From: Neobacillus sp. SuZ13
GTDB taxonomy: Bacteria > Bacillota > Bacilli > Bacillales > Cytobacillaceae
NCBI RefSeq assembly: GCF_030123365.1
Contig: NZ_CP126107.1
Location: 4,053,501-4,117,500 of the forward strand
DNA length: 64,000 nt
Reading direction: 5' to 3'
Under the pieces are notes generated by a model. That model worked only from the letters and a program-made list of their open reading frames with translations. It searched no databases and was not told the DNA's origin. Positions 44,889-52,118 of the stretch are shown here, piece by piece; positions within the stretch are counted from its first letter, which is position 1; the number at the start of each line of letters is the position of its first letter. A program made the position numbers and the translations under genes.

Positions 44889-44910
44889 TCCTATTCTTGA
44901 TCATCCAATT

Positions 44911-45096
44911 TCAACTTACCTGGTCTACTTCATCAATTGAAATAATATCTAAAACATACTCCAATGCTTTAATTTGACCTGCATTATACATCCTATAATT
45001 CTTATTAGTCTGAGATTTGAGCCATTTTAACCGATTTATTATATCCTCTTCAACTAATTCAAATAATACCTCATAATCTTCTAATTTAAATTTCAT
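44911..45096 (-). CDS. Small helical protein (61 aa)
   Basis: A 61-aa protein, MKFKLEDYEVLFELVEEDIIN at the start, with GAGGTAAAATTAA before the ATG and a terminator behind. No family is recognised. Confidence 0.6.
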   Translation of the reverse strand: MKFKLEDYEVLFELVEEDIINRLKWLKSQTNKNYRMYNAGQIKALEYVLDIISIDEVDQVS

Positions 45097-45446
45097 TTAA
45101 TTTTACCTCACTTTAATAATATTATTTACCATTCTTTAAAATGGTATGTAATATGGGGAGGCATTGAATTATTTTCCATCTCTATTTATATAATATGTAC
45201 GAAACTATTTTTTATACATAAAAAAGAAATAATTTATTACTATACTTAATCTTTTAAAACATTTAATCGGTTTAAAATAGAATTTAAAATAAATAATATC
45301 AAAAACTCCATTTTAAAAATTTGATAGTGACCATATCTATTCCTTTCTCTTTATTCTCCTATTTTTTCTCTCAAATTTCCTACCCTAAATGCCATTTGCA
45401 TATTCCCCTCTCCCCCTGCTACCTTTGGGATAGAGGAGGTGTTTAT
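45097..45446. other. AT-rich region without a gene
   Basis: Holds the divergent control regions of the 61-aa gene and the 125-aa gene. No coding frame is supported. Confidence 0.4.
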
Positions 45447-45824
45447 TTGAAAGGTTTCACTTTATATCAAATGCTGTTAGCATCAGCGAAGTCTCGAAAC
45501 TTACTTGAATTGAAATTGGATTTGTTAAATTTAAAGCATACCGGAATATTGTTTTTCACTGAAGATATCCTGCTATTAAATCCGGAAGAACGATTTGAGG
45601 TTTATCATTGTGGTTCGCCTGGCAGTATTAAATTCCGCAATGCATTCCCTATTGTTAAACATGAATTTATTAACTCTAAATGTAACACGGAAAATTATAC
45701 AGCATTTTTAAAGGATAAACATTTTGATTATTACCAAGAGGAAGTGAGTGATGATTCAATAAAGTTATTTCAAAACTGTTATATGGGGCAAGAGTACGTG
45801 TGGATTTATAAAGACAATTGTTAA
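45447..45824 (+). CDS. Protein of unknown function (125 aa)
   Basis: The TTG at 45447 follows GAGGAGGTG with six bases between and gives MKGFTLYQMLLASAKSRNLLELK. Upstream codons in the same frame have no binding site. The middle contains FFTEDILLLNPEERFEVYHCG. No family is recognised. The next frame overlaps its end. Confidence 0.55.
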   Translation: MKGFTLYQMLLASAKSRNLLELKLDLLNLKHTGILFFTEDILLLNPEERFEVYHCGSPGSIKFRNAFPIVKHEFINSKCNTENYTAFLKDKHFDYYQEEVSDDSIKLFQNCYMGQEYVWIYKDNC

Positions 45825-46075
45825 CTTGGAGAAATATAAATGAATACACCCATGATAAACAAAATATTGACTATGGTGGTCTGTTTGAAAGAGACTGTGA
45901 TCATTATAATACCGGGAGTGGAATCCATTATATAGAGTGGGCTAAGACTCACAATGAGCCACAGGTCATTGTGTCGGGAATAAAGAATCCTCGTATTTCT
46001 GGGATAGTTGATGTGATTGATTGGCTTAAGGAATTACCGGCAGGAGTTACTTTCTGGATTGACACCTTTTCATAA
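45818..46075 (+). CDS. Protein fragment or small gene (85 aa)
   Basis: The frame LTWRNINEYTHDKQNIDYGGLF to WLKELPAGVTFWIDTFS looks coding, but the TTG start overlaps the upstream gene and has no binding site. It may be a 5'-truncated gene, a coupled gene or a frameshifted continuation. Function is unknown. Confidence 0.4.
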   Translation: MLTWRNINEYTHDKQNIDYGGLFERDCDHYNTGSGIHYIEWAKTHNEPQVIVSGIKNPRISGIVDVIDWLKELPAGVTFWIDTFS

Positions 46076-46106
46076 GGACAGGAACCTAACAAAATGAGGA
46101 ATCTAT

Positions 46107-46374
46107 ATGATTGAAATGAATTTAAATAAATGGAAATTGGTCTTATTAAATGTACGACATTATACAAATGAATCATTAATCGAGGGAGAATTATTATTAA
46201 ATGGTTTTTCATTTATATCGGCGTGGATTTAGGATTTATTTTAGCTCAGATTTAAAAAATATAATAAAACCAGTTGGGGCGAAGCACTCATTAAGTTTTC
46301 TAAAACATATTGAAAAAAGAATTTATAAAAATCGACTTTATATTGTTTGTGGTAATTGGGATGAGATTAGATAA
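46107..46374 (+). pseudogene. Frameshifted small gene
   Basis: Frame one begins MIEMNLNKWKLVLLNVRHY at 46107 and stops early near 46230. A second frame continues from about 46210 as RGFRIYFSSDLKNIIKPVG and ends CGNWDEIR at 46374. Together they make one gene of about 88 codons broken by a frameshift near 46205-46225. It is followed by a terminator. Confidence 0.5.
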
Positions 46375-46403
46375 AAGGAGCAGCCGCTCCTTTTATTTTT
46401 TAA
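46372..46403 (+). terminator. Terminator
   Basis: AAAAGGAGC-AGCC-GCTCCTTTT followed by ATTTTTT. Confidence 0.8.
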
Positions 46404-46522
46404 GAGAAGCCATTTTACTTCAAACTTTAGACACCCTGGATGATCTTATATTCATCGCATGAAAAATAGTATCTAATATTCGTTGCTTATTATACTTCCA
46501 AATACATCATCTAGCCCAATCT

Positions 46523-46636
46523 TTAACCTGTACCTTGACTAGTGGCTCCTATCAATTCCGGAGAATAAATAACATCACCCCATAATTCGTCATTCCGCTT
46601 TTTATAAACATACTTCGGCGAAAATTTCGATTTCAT
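46523..46636 (-). CDS. Possible small protein (37 aa)
   Basis: MKSKFSPKYVYKKRNDELW to IGATSQGTG has coding-like codon use, but only a weak binding site (AAATTTAAAGATT). It may be a small gene or a relic. Apart from it nothing is seen in 46404-46708. Confidence 0.3.
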   Translation of the reverse strand: MKSKFSPKYVYKKRNDELWGDVIYSPELIGATSQGTG

Positions 46637-46708
46637 AATCTTTAAATTTCCTATTGTTACGAGCAGTATACATATAATATTATTAATATTAAAAGGGGTG
46701 GAAAAATA

Positions 46709-47497
46709 TTGAAATTAGATGAAGTCGCACTAAAACAATTAGTACCATTCATAAATGAAGTATATTATCGTACAGGTCCGCAATTAATAGAATTATTTAA
46801 CAGATTTGGTTCTAGAGACATATATGGGAGAGGTTTCCCTTCAAGAAAAGATTATACATTTGATAAACTAACTCAAATTAATGAATCAAAACAACTTGAG
46901 CTATTCTTAAATGAAATCGTTCATTCTAGAACATACCTCGGAACTGACATTGATATCCATTCTGTTTTTATTGAACCGATGAATGAAATTATTAAGTATT
47001 GTGGGTACGGATACGAAAAAAATGAACAAGATGAATTTATTATAATAGGAGGAGGATTAATTCCTGATGAAGCAATCGATATACAAACATCTTTTGAAAA
47101 TATACAACGGGACATACTTCAGCATCTAGACCAAGCGCAATTTACCATTTGGGTATCCGTTACATGGTTTACTGATAGCGTTCTTTTTGAGAAATTAAAA
47201 GAAAAGGCTTTACAAGGAGTTAATGTGCAAGTAATTATTAATAACGATGATATCAATACCAGAGCTGGTCTTGATTTTGAATCATATTTTGAAACATACA
47301 GGATAGATGGATTTGGAGTTTTTCAAGATAATATTTTACATGAGAAATTTTGCGTAATAGACCTAAAAACAATAATAAATGGTTCATACAATTGGACCAA
47401 CAGAGCCATGTATAACCAGGAAAATATAAATATAATTCATAGCCACACTACTGCTGAAACATATGCAAAGCGATTTATTGAAAGTAAGAAACGATAA
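46709..47497 (+). CDS. Phospholipase D-like nuclease
   Basis: A 262-aa protein. Residues about 125-255 form a PLD-type domain with one HxK motif, HEKFCVIDLKTIINGSYNWT, followed by the conserved N and E of NQENINI. Single-motif PLD proteins act as dimers and often cut nucleic acid. The N-terminal 100 residues (LVPFINEVYYRTGPQLIELF) form a separate helical domain of a kind seen in phage-defence proteins, though I cannot name it. The TTG start follows GGGGTGG. It is a single gene with its own terminator. Confidence 0.8.
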   Translation: MKLDEVALKQLVPFINEVYYRTGPQLIELFNRFGSRDIYGRGFPSRKDYTFDKLTQINESKQLELFLNEIVHSRTYLGTDIDIHSVFIEPMNEIIKYCGYGYEKNEQDEFIIIGGGLIPDEAIDIQTSFENIQRDILQHLDQAQFTIWVSVTWFTDSVLFEKLKEKALQGVNVQVIINNDDINTRAGLDFESYFETYRIDGFGVFQDNILHEKFCVIDLKTIINGSYNWTNRAMYNQENINIIHSHTTAETYAKRFIESKKR

Positions 47498-47511
47498 TAA
47501 TAACTAAAAGA

Positions 47512-47540
47512 AGAAAACTCCCACTAGGGAGTTTTTTTTA
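47512..47540 (+). terminator. Terminator of the PLD nuclease gene
   Basis: AAAACTCCC-ACTA-GGGAGTTTTTTTT. Confidence 0.9.
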
Positions 47541-47566
47541 ACCACTTTAAAAGACGAATGAGGTCT

Positions 47567-47710
47567 TTAATTGCCAATTATTTTGATATTACCACAAGAA
47601 AAAAGTCTAACCTTGGTAGAGCCAATCACAACCAAATTAACAGCCTCTTCATTTTGTAAAAAGTAAATCCAAAAGTAAACATCAATTCCTGAACCGTTTT
47701 TTAAAAAATT
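47567..47710 (-). pseudogene. Gene relic of unknown function
   Basis: The minus strand reads LKNGSGIDVYFWIYFLQNEE, then NLVVIGSTKVRLFSCGNIKI and a stop. There is no start codon, and a stop precedes the stretch. Confidence 0.35.
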
Positions 47711-47802
47711 TCATTATAAGCTACTATTAACTGCCATACAAGTATACAATATTCAAATATTGCCATAATAGGAATCAATTATTAAAACGGAAGGATGATT
47801 GC

Positions 47803-48126
47803 ATGTATATTGCTATTTACACCAGGGCAGCCCAAGGGACTATTTCAGACAGTCAACTTGATGAATGTATGTTCAATGCAGAAAAATTAGCAAAGAAAAT
47901 GGGATTTCTCAAAAGAAAAATAAAAGTATTTAAAGATGAAGGATATTCCGGCATGGACATAAAAAACCGACCGGAATTAACACGCTTACGCAGTGAAATA
48001 GGTAATGCTCACGTTTCCCATGTCATAGTACCAGATTATGCAAGGCTCAGTCGTAATTTAGCCGATATTCAAATTCTCGTCGAAGAATTTGAGTATCATG
48101 ATGTTGAGTTAGTGGTTTGTCAATAA
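47803..48126 (+). CDS. Truncated serine recombinase domain lacking the catalytic serine
   Basis: A 107-aa protein that matches only the first two thirds of a resolvase domain. The motif expected as YxRxS reads YTRAAQG, so the nucleophile serine is alanine. The other arginine motif DYARLSRNLADI is kept. It ends at VELVVCQ, before the helix that links to DNA-binding domains. The start has GGAAGGATGATTGC before ATG, so it is expressed as a free domain. It lies convergent to the large recombinase gene and might bind it. Confidence 0.75.
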   Translation: MYIAIYTRAAQGTISDSQLDECMFNAEKLAKKMGFLKRKIKVFKDEGYSGMDIKNRPELTRLRSEIGNAHVSHVIVPDYARLSRNLADIQILVEEFEYHDVELVVCQ

Positions 48127-48128
48127 AT

Positions 48129-48160
48129 ATGAAAAGGAGCGATTGTTCGCTCCTTTTGTA
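48129..48160. terminator. Bidirectional terminator
   Basis: AAAAGGAGCGA-TTGT-TCGCTCCTTTT between convergent recombinase genes. Confidence 0.85.
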
Positions 48161-48168
48161 TTTCGAAA

Positions 48169-49644
48169 TTAAAGCCATTCAATTTCTATTGTGACTTCTG
48201 GAGGTTCTTTTTTGGTATTATGATCTGCTGTTGCATTAGTTGAGAACCATATTTTCTTTATGAATGTTTTAAGGAAGGTATTACACTCTTCAGCTTCCAA
48301 TAATTCAAGATTATATAATGTATTAATGCACTGTTCTAACCGCTCTTGCTCCTCTTCTGTATTATTCAAATTTTCTAATTGAATTTCTAATAATTCTTTT
48401 TGCTGTTTAATTTGTTTTATTTTCTCTTCATTTTCCTTGTTTAAATCTAAAAAGTCGGTTTTTGTAATTTCTCCATCCATTCGCATTATTTTAAGGTTTT
48501 TTTCCCTGTTGTAAAACTTTTCTAACTGTTTATCAAGGGATTCCATTTGAACAATTAATTTTTTTTCTTCAAGAGATGTATCGGAATCTTTTAATTTTAA
48601 TAACGCTTGTTGAAAGTCTTCCTTTCTCTCCTTAACTTTTTGGATTACAAAATCTTCAACAGACTGATATTTAAATCCTTTATCTTTACAAGTATTATTG
48701 CTTATTTTATAAGAACATGTTTTGATGAAGTCCTTGTCACTACCATCTGTTTGAATGTATCTTTTTCTACCGCAGCAATTACAATAAATCAAATTTTGAA
48801 GCCTTCTGGTCGCTTTCTTTTTATTAAAGTAATTGCCTTTTGAACTATCATTTAAAATTTTTTGAACTTCTAACCAATGCTGTTTTGAAATGATGGGATC
48901 GTGAGCATTTTCAACAAATACTTCATCTACTACTCTCCCATTGACTCTTCTGCAAGCAGCCACAACACCGTAATAAACTACATTTCTTCTAATAGAAGAA
49001 ATGTGGGCGGTGGTTAACACTTTTCCACTTCTGCTCTTCCAACCAAGCATAAATAATTGTTTAGAAATTTCATTTGCAGAGACTCTTTCGATTGTTTTTT
49101 CAAAGATGTATCTGATAATTTTTGCTTCTTCCTCCACAATCACTAATATTTTATTATCGTCTTTTTTATATCCCAGAGGAGCTTTGTTACTCATCACCCA
49201 TCTGCCTTGTTCTGCAGCAGATAGCCGTCCTCTTCCTAACCGCTTTTTGATTTGCTTATACTCAAAGTTTGCCATCATCGCTTGAAATGAAAATAACATC
49301 TCATTACTCTCTTGTGCCAGATCTATTTCTCCATGCGGAGTCAATATTTTTATGTCATGGGCAATCAACATGGTTTTTATTTGCTCCGCATAAGCATTAT
49401 CACGAGAAATTCGGTCAATATCCATCACAAGTATATAATCATACTGTTCAAGGCTATCCAGTAATTTATTTAATTCCGGTCTTTCCGTGTTTACACCACT
49501 GGAAATTTCTTGATAGATATCAAAGCTTAATTGATGTTGTTTTGCAAGTTTAATTAAAGCCTGTCTGTGACTCGTTAAAATCTCCTCGATATCTAATTGC
49601 TCTTCGTTCCTTGACAGTCGTAAATAAATAGCAGCCAAAGACAT
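48169..49644 (-). CDS. Large serine recombinase (integrase)
   Basis: A 491-aa integrase. Residues 1-150 are the catalytic domain with S11 in YLRLSRNEEQ and the arginine motif DIDRISRDN. Residues about 160-270 are the recombinase domain (KAPLGYKKDDNKILVIVEEEAK). The zinc ribbon is at about 285-320 (YCNCCGRKRY and TCSYKISNNTC). A coiled coil follows (about 355-445). It lies 55 bp from the right end of the island, which cuts yodN, so it is the likely integrase, comparable to SprA of SPbeta. The start follows AAAGGAGTGG. Confidence 0.93.
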   Translation of the reverse strand: MSLAAIYLRLSRNEEQLDIEEILTSHRQALIKLAKQHQLSFDIYQEISSGVNTERPELNKLLDSLEQYDYILVMDIDRISRDNAYAEQIKTMLIAHDIKILTPHGEIDLAQESNEMLFSFQAMMANFEYKQIKKRLGRGRLSAAEQGRWVMSNKAPLGYKKDDNKILVIVEEEAKIIRYIFEKTIERVSANEISKQLFMLGWKSRSGKVLTTAHISSIRRNVVYYGVVAACRRVNGRVVDEVFVENAHDPIISKQHWLEVQKILNDSSKGNYFNKKKATRRLQNLIYCNCCGRKRYIQTDGSDKDFIKTCSYKISNNTCKDKGFKYQSVEDFVIQKVKERKEDFQQALLKLKDSDTSLEEKKLIVQMESLDKQLEKFYNREKNLKIMRMDGEITKTDFLDLNKENEEKIKQIKQQKELLEIQLENLNNTEEEQERLEQCINTLYNLELLEAEECNTFLKTFIKKIWFSTNATADHNTKKEPPEVTIEIEWL

Positions 49645-49682
49645 TTTGGTTTTACCACTCCTTTGCTATGTAGTATTACCGT

Positions 49683-49715
49683 AAATTTAGCAAATTAACA
49701 TCTGTTACCTTGCCA
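49683..49715. promoter_or_regulatory. Right attachment site
   Basis: Core ACATC at 49698-49702. The island side reads TTAGCAAATTA before the core; the yodN side reads TGTTACCTTGCCAAC after it. Confidence 0.75.
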
Positions 49716-49783
49716 ACTGTTCCATATATGGTAATCACGACCGTATCACCGATCTTAAACTTCGGTTTTTTTCTATTTGCCAT
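49703..49783 (-). pseudogene. yodN: yodN, 5' part (separated by the island)
   Basis: The frame starts MANRKKPKFKIGDTVVITIYG and continues TVGKVTDV, the N terminus of YodN. It then enters island DNA (NLLNLR) and stops at 49676. The ATG has AGAGGATGGGAGGAA before it. The remaining residues lie at 21012-21621. With this part reattached the gene would be about 230 codons. It neighbours yozE as in B. subtilis. Confidence 0.85.
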
Positions 49784-49908
49784 TTCCTCCCATCCTCTCA
49801 ATAATAAGTCGTGAGTTTTGATTACAATAGTATATGCACCGTTCACATAAAAGCGCATGGCATTTGTAAAATGAAAAAATCGCCTCATTAAGAGACGATT
49901 CTAATTTC

Positions 49909-50136
49909 CTATTCTTTGCGTTCAGTTAACAAATATTGCTGCCAGGCCTCATCAAAAACAGTCATGGATTCTAAATAATGACCGTTCAGCTCCAGATAAG
50001 AACTGATTTCATCGTAGTCCTCCGACACTTTAGGAAAACTATGATCTAAATAAGCATGATTCGCAAATAAGCTAATTTTATCCTTTGGAGCTGGATGCCT
50101 ATATTTCATTAAAAAATGGTAAAAGGATTTGATCAT
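49909..50136 (-). CDS. yozE: YozE family protein
   Basis: A 75-aa protein with MIKSFYHFLMKYRHPAPKDK and DHSFPKVSEDYDEISSYLE, the YozE (sterile-alpha-motif-like) family pattern. In B. subtilis yozE follows yodN directly, which supports the yodN split. The function is not known. Confidence 0.9.
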   Translation of the reverse strand: MIKSFYHFLMKYRHPAPKDKISLFANHAYLDHSFPKVSEDYDEISSYLELNGHYLESMTVFDEAWQQYLLTERKE

Positions 50137-50229
50137 ATCGAAACGCCTTTCTCATCCAGATTTCTTAGAAATACTATAACGGATTCAATGATAGGCGTCC
50201 AGCTTTTCGGAATGAATGAATAAAGTATA

Positions 50230-50260
50230 AAGCAAAGCAGCCTGCGAGTGAGGCTGCTTC
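50230..50260 (-). terminator. Terminator of the kamA-yokU unit
   Basis: AAGCAGCC and GGCTGCTT pair with a 9-nt loop; on the minus strand the tail is TGCTTTATACTTT. Confidence 0.7.
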
Positions 50261-50261
50261 T

Positions 50262-50546
50262 TTAGGACGAAAAATCAAAATAATTTTTCTTTAATAATCT
50301 TGGAATCGCCATTAATTCTTCAAAGCTGACCACTTTTCCTAGCTGTTTACAATCGATTAAATACAACTGATTTTCAATCTCTTTTACGATTGCTTCACTT
50401 TGATAAATCATTTTACAGTCAGTGCAGGACTGGGTAGGGGTTTCTGTTATTTCAATTGCCCGTGTCCCATCAGGCAATTCCCAAAACACAGAATCAGTTA
50501 ATCTCACCACATTTGAGCTATTACACCACTCACATTCAATTTTCAA
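50262..50546 (-). CDS. yokU: YokU zinc-ribbon protein
   Basis: A 94-aa protein with CEWC near residue 5 and CTDC near residue 41, a YgiT-type zinc ribbon as in B. subtilis YokU. The TTG start follows AGGAGGGGTGTAA. It lies 11 bp behind kamA, so both are probably read from the sigma-54 promoter upstream of kamA. Confidence 0.85.
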   Translation of the reverse strand: MKIECEWCNSSNVVRLTDSVFWELPDGTRAIEITETPTQSCTDCKMIYQSEAIVKEIENQLYLIDCKQLGKVVSFEELMAIPRLLKKNYFDFSS

Positions 50547-50557
50547 TTACACCCCTC

Positions 50558-51997
50558 CTAATCCTTCATTTTTTCAGCTGACGTGCCTTCGGTGGCTGGT
50601 TTCTGACCTACCGCTTCTTTCTGGGTCAATGCCTTAAACTTCTTATCCTTCAATTCATCCCGTTTACTGCGTTTATCTTTTAATGTGGTATGGGCAGGGT
50701 CTTGGTTGTAATCTTTGCGTCGATTTAGCCTCGTTAATCCTTCAGGAACAAGGTTAAAATGCTGATCATTCATGATACCCGCGATTCCTGCAAGTGAACG
50801 CTTCTCTTCCATATCCGGATATACCTCTTGAAAATATTTCTCTGCCCTACCCGGGACATAATTCTCAGGTTCAGGGTATGAGGTGATTACGCCTTCAAAG
50901 TTCCTTAGGACAACCTTATCTGGACTTTGGGAGATCAGATAATTCGGCTGGAGGGCTATTTTACCACCTCCGCCAGGGGCGTCAACCACAAAAGTTGGTA
51001 CTGCATATCCCGAGGTATGTCCGCGAAGCCCCTCAATAATCTCAAGTCCTTTTGAAACTGGTGCTCGGAAATGACCAATCCCCTCTGATAAATCACACTG
51101 GTAAATATAATATGGACGAACGCGAATTTTGACAAGATCATGCATCAGTTTCTTCATGATTGGCACACTGTCGTTAATGCCAGCAAGGATAACAGATTGA
51201 TTCCCAACTGGAACACCGGCATTCGCAAGCATTTCACAAGCCCTTTTCGAATCCTCGGTAATTTCAATGGACGTATTAAAATGAGTGTTTAGCCAGATTG
51301 GATGATATTTTTTCAAAATATTACAGAGGTTTTCGGTAATTCGCTGCGGAAACACAACAGGAGCTCTTGTTCCAATTCTGATAATTTCAACATGATCGAT
51401 TTCTCGCAGGTTCTTAAGAATGTATTCCAAGATATTATCATTAATCAGCAGGCCATCCCCTCCTGAAATCAAAACGTCACGAACTTGCGGGGTCTTTTTG
51501 ATATAGGAAATGGCGGCATCCAGCTGCTTTTTAGGAACACCCATGCCAATTTGACCTGAGAAACGTCTCCGTGTACAGTAGCGGCAATACATCGAACATT
51601 GATTGGTTACCAAGAAGAGAACCCGGTCCGGGTAACGGTGCGTTAATCCTGGGACTGGTGAATCTTCATCCTCATATAATGGGTCTTCCAAGTCATATTT
51701 CGTTTTGTAAATTTCCTTTGAAATCGGGACCGATTGCATTCTGATTGGACAGCGCGGGTCGTCTGGATTCATTAAGGAGGCATAATAGGGTGTAATATTT
51801 AAGGGAATAGTTTTCGTTGAAATTCTTACCCCTTCTTCTTCATCAGGTGTTAAATTGATTACCTTTTTTAAATCGTCTAACGTTCGAATCGTATTTGTTA
51901 ACTGCCAAAGCCAATCGTTCCACTGCTCTTCGGTCACATCTTTCCATAACTCTATATCTTTCCAATGCCTGCTTGGTTTATATAAAAATTGTTTCAT
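50558..51997 (-). CDS. kamA: Lysine 2,3-aminomutase
   Basis: A radical SAM enzyme that converts L-lysine to beta-lysine using PLP and a 4Fe-4S cluster. The cluster motif is C134-x3-C138-x2-C141 (CSMYCRYC). SGGDGLLIND binds SAM, and the PLP lysine is in the PGGGGKIALQPNY segment. It is very close to B. subtilis KamA. The ATG at 51997 follows TGGGAGGAACTTACA and gives MKQFLYKPSRHW; the longer frame upstream has no binding site. The downstream partner YodP is expected to acetylate beta-lysine. Confidence 0.96.
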   Translation of the reverse strand: MKQFLYKPSRHWKDIELWKDVTEEQWNDWLWQLTNTIRTLDDLKKVINLTPDEEEGVRISTKTIPLNITPYYASLMNPDDPRCPIRMQSVPISKEIYKTKYDLEDPLYEDEDSPVPGLTHRYPDRVLFLVTNQCSMYCRYCTRRRFSGQIGMGVPKKQLDAAISYIKKTPQVRDVLISGGDGLLINDNILEYILKNLREIDHVEIIRIGTRAPVVFPQRITENLCNILKKYHPIWLNTHFNTSIEITEDSKRACEMLANAGVPVGNQSVILAGINDSVPIMKKLMHDLVKIRVRPYYIYQCDLSEGIGHFRAPVSKGLEIIEGLRGHTSGYAVPTFVVDAPGGGGKIALQPNYLISQSPDKVVLRNFEGVITSYPEPENYVPGRAEKYFQEVYPDMEEKRSLAGIAGIMNDQHFNLVPEGLTRLNRRKDYNQDPAHTTLKDKRSKRDELKDKKFKALTQKEAVGQKPATEGTSAEKMKD

Positions 51998-52032
51998 TGT
52001 AAGTTCCTCCCATCTTGCTTCACTAAAATAAT

Positions 52033-52050
52033 ATGCAAGAAATGTGCCAA
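52033..52050 (-). promoter_or_regulatory. Sigma-54 promoter of kamA
   Basis: Minus strand TTGGCAC-ATTTC-TTGCAT, which matches the -24 GG and -12 GC boxes (TGGCAC-N5-TTGCA) exactly. It lies 36 bp before the kamA start codon and just behind the gene for a sigma-54 activator. Confidence 0.88.
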
Positions 52051-52118
52051 TGTCATAAAAAGGCGTAGAACTCACGTTAGTTGTTTTTTGCAAAAAAAAG
52101 CGCCGAATACTCGGCACC

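Larger units (their letters stand above)
21622..49702. mobile_element. 28-kb serine-recombinase island inside yodN
   Basis: Bounded by ACATC at 21622-21626 and at 49698-49702, each in the context ACATCnGTTA. The host gene yodN is split at this point. A large serine recombinase gene lies 55 bp from the right end. Joining the element ends gives AAATTAAC-ATCA-GTTAATTT, a perfect inverted repeat, as expected for attP. Cargo includes YolD, a LigB-type ligase, a histone-fold operon, a resolvase, cold-shock genes, CarD and replication/regulation genes. No capsid, tail, terminase or conjugation genes were seen, so it is an island or a phage relative that lost its virion genes. Confidence 0.85.

Noticed and set aside
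21622..49702. An intact SPbeta-type prophage
   Set aside because: LigB, YolD and the serine integrase fit, but no capsid, portal, terminase, tail or lysis genes are present in 28 kb.
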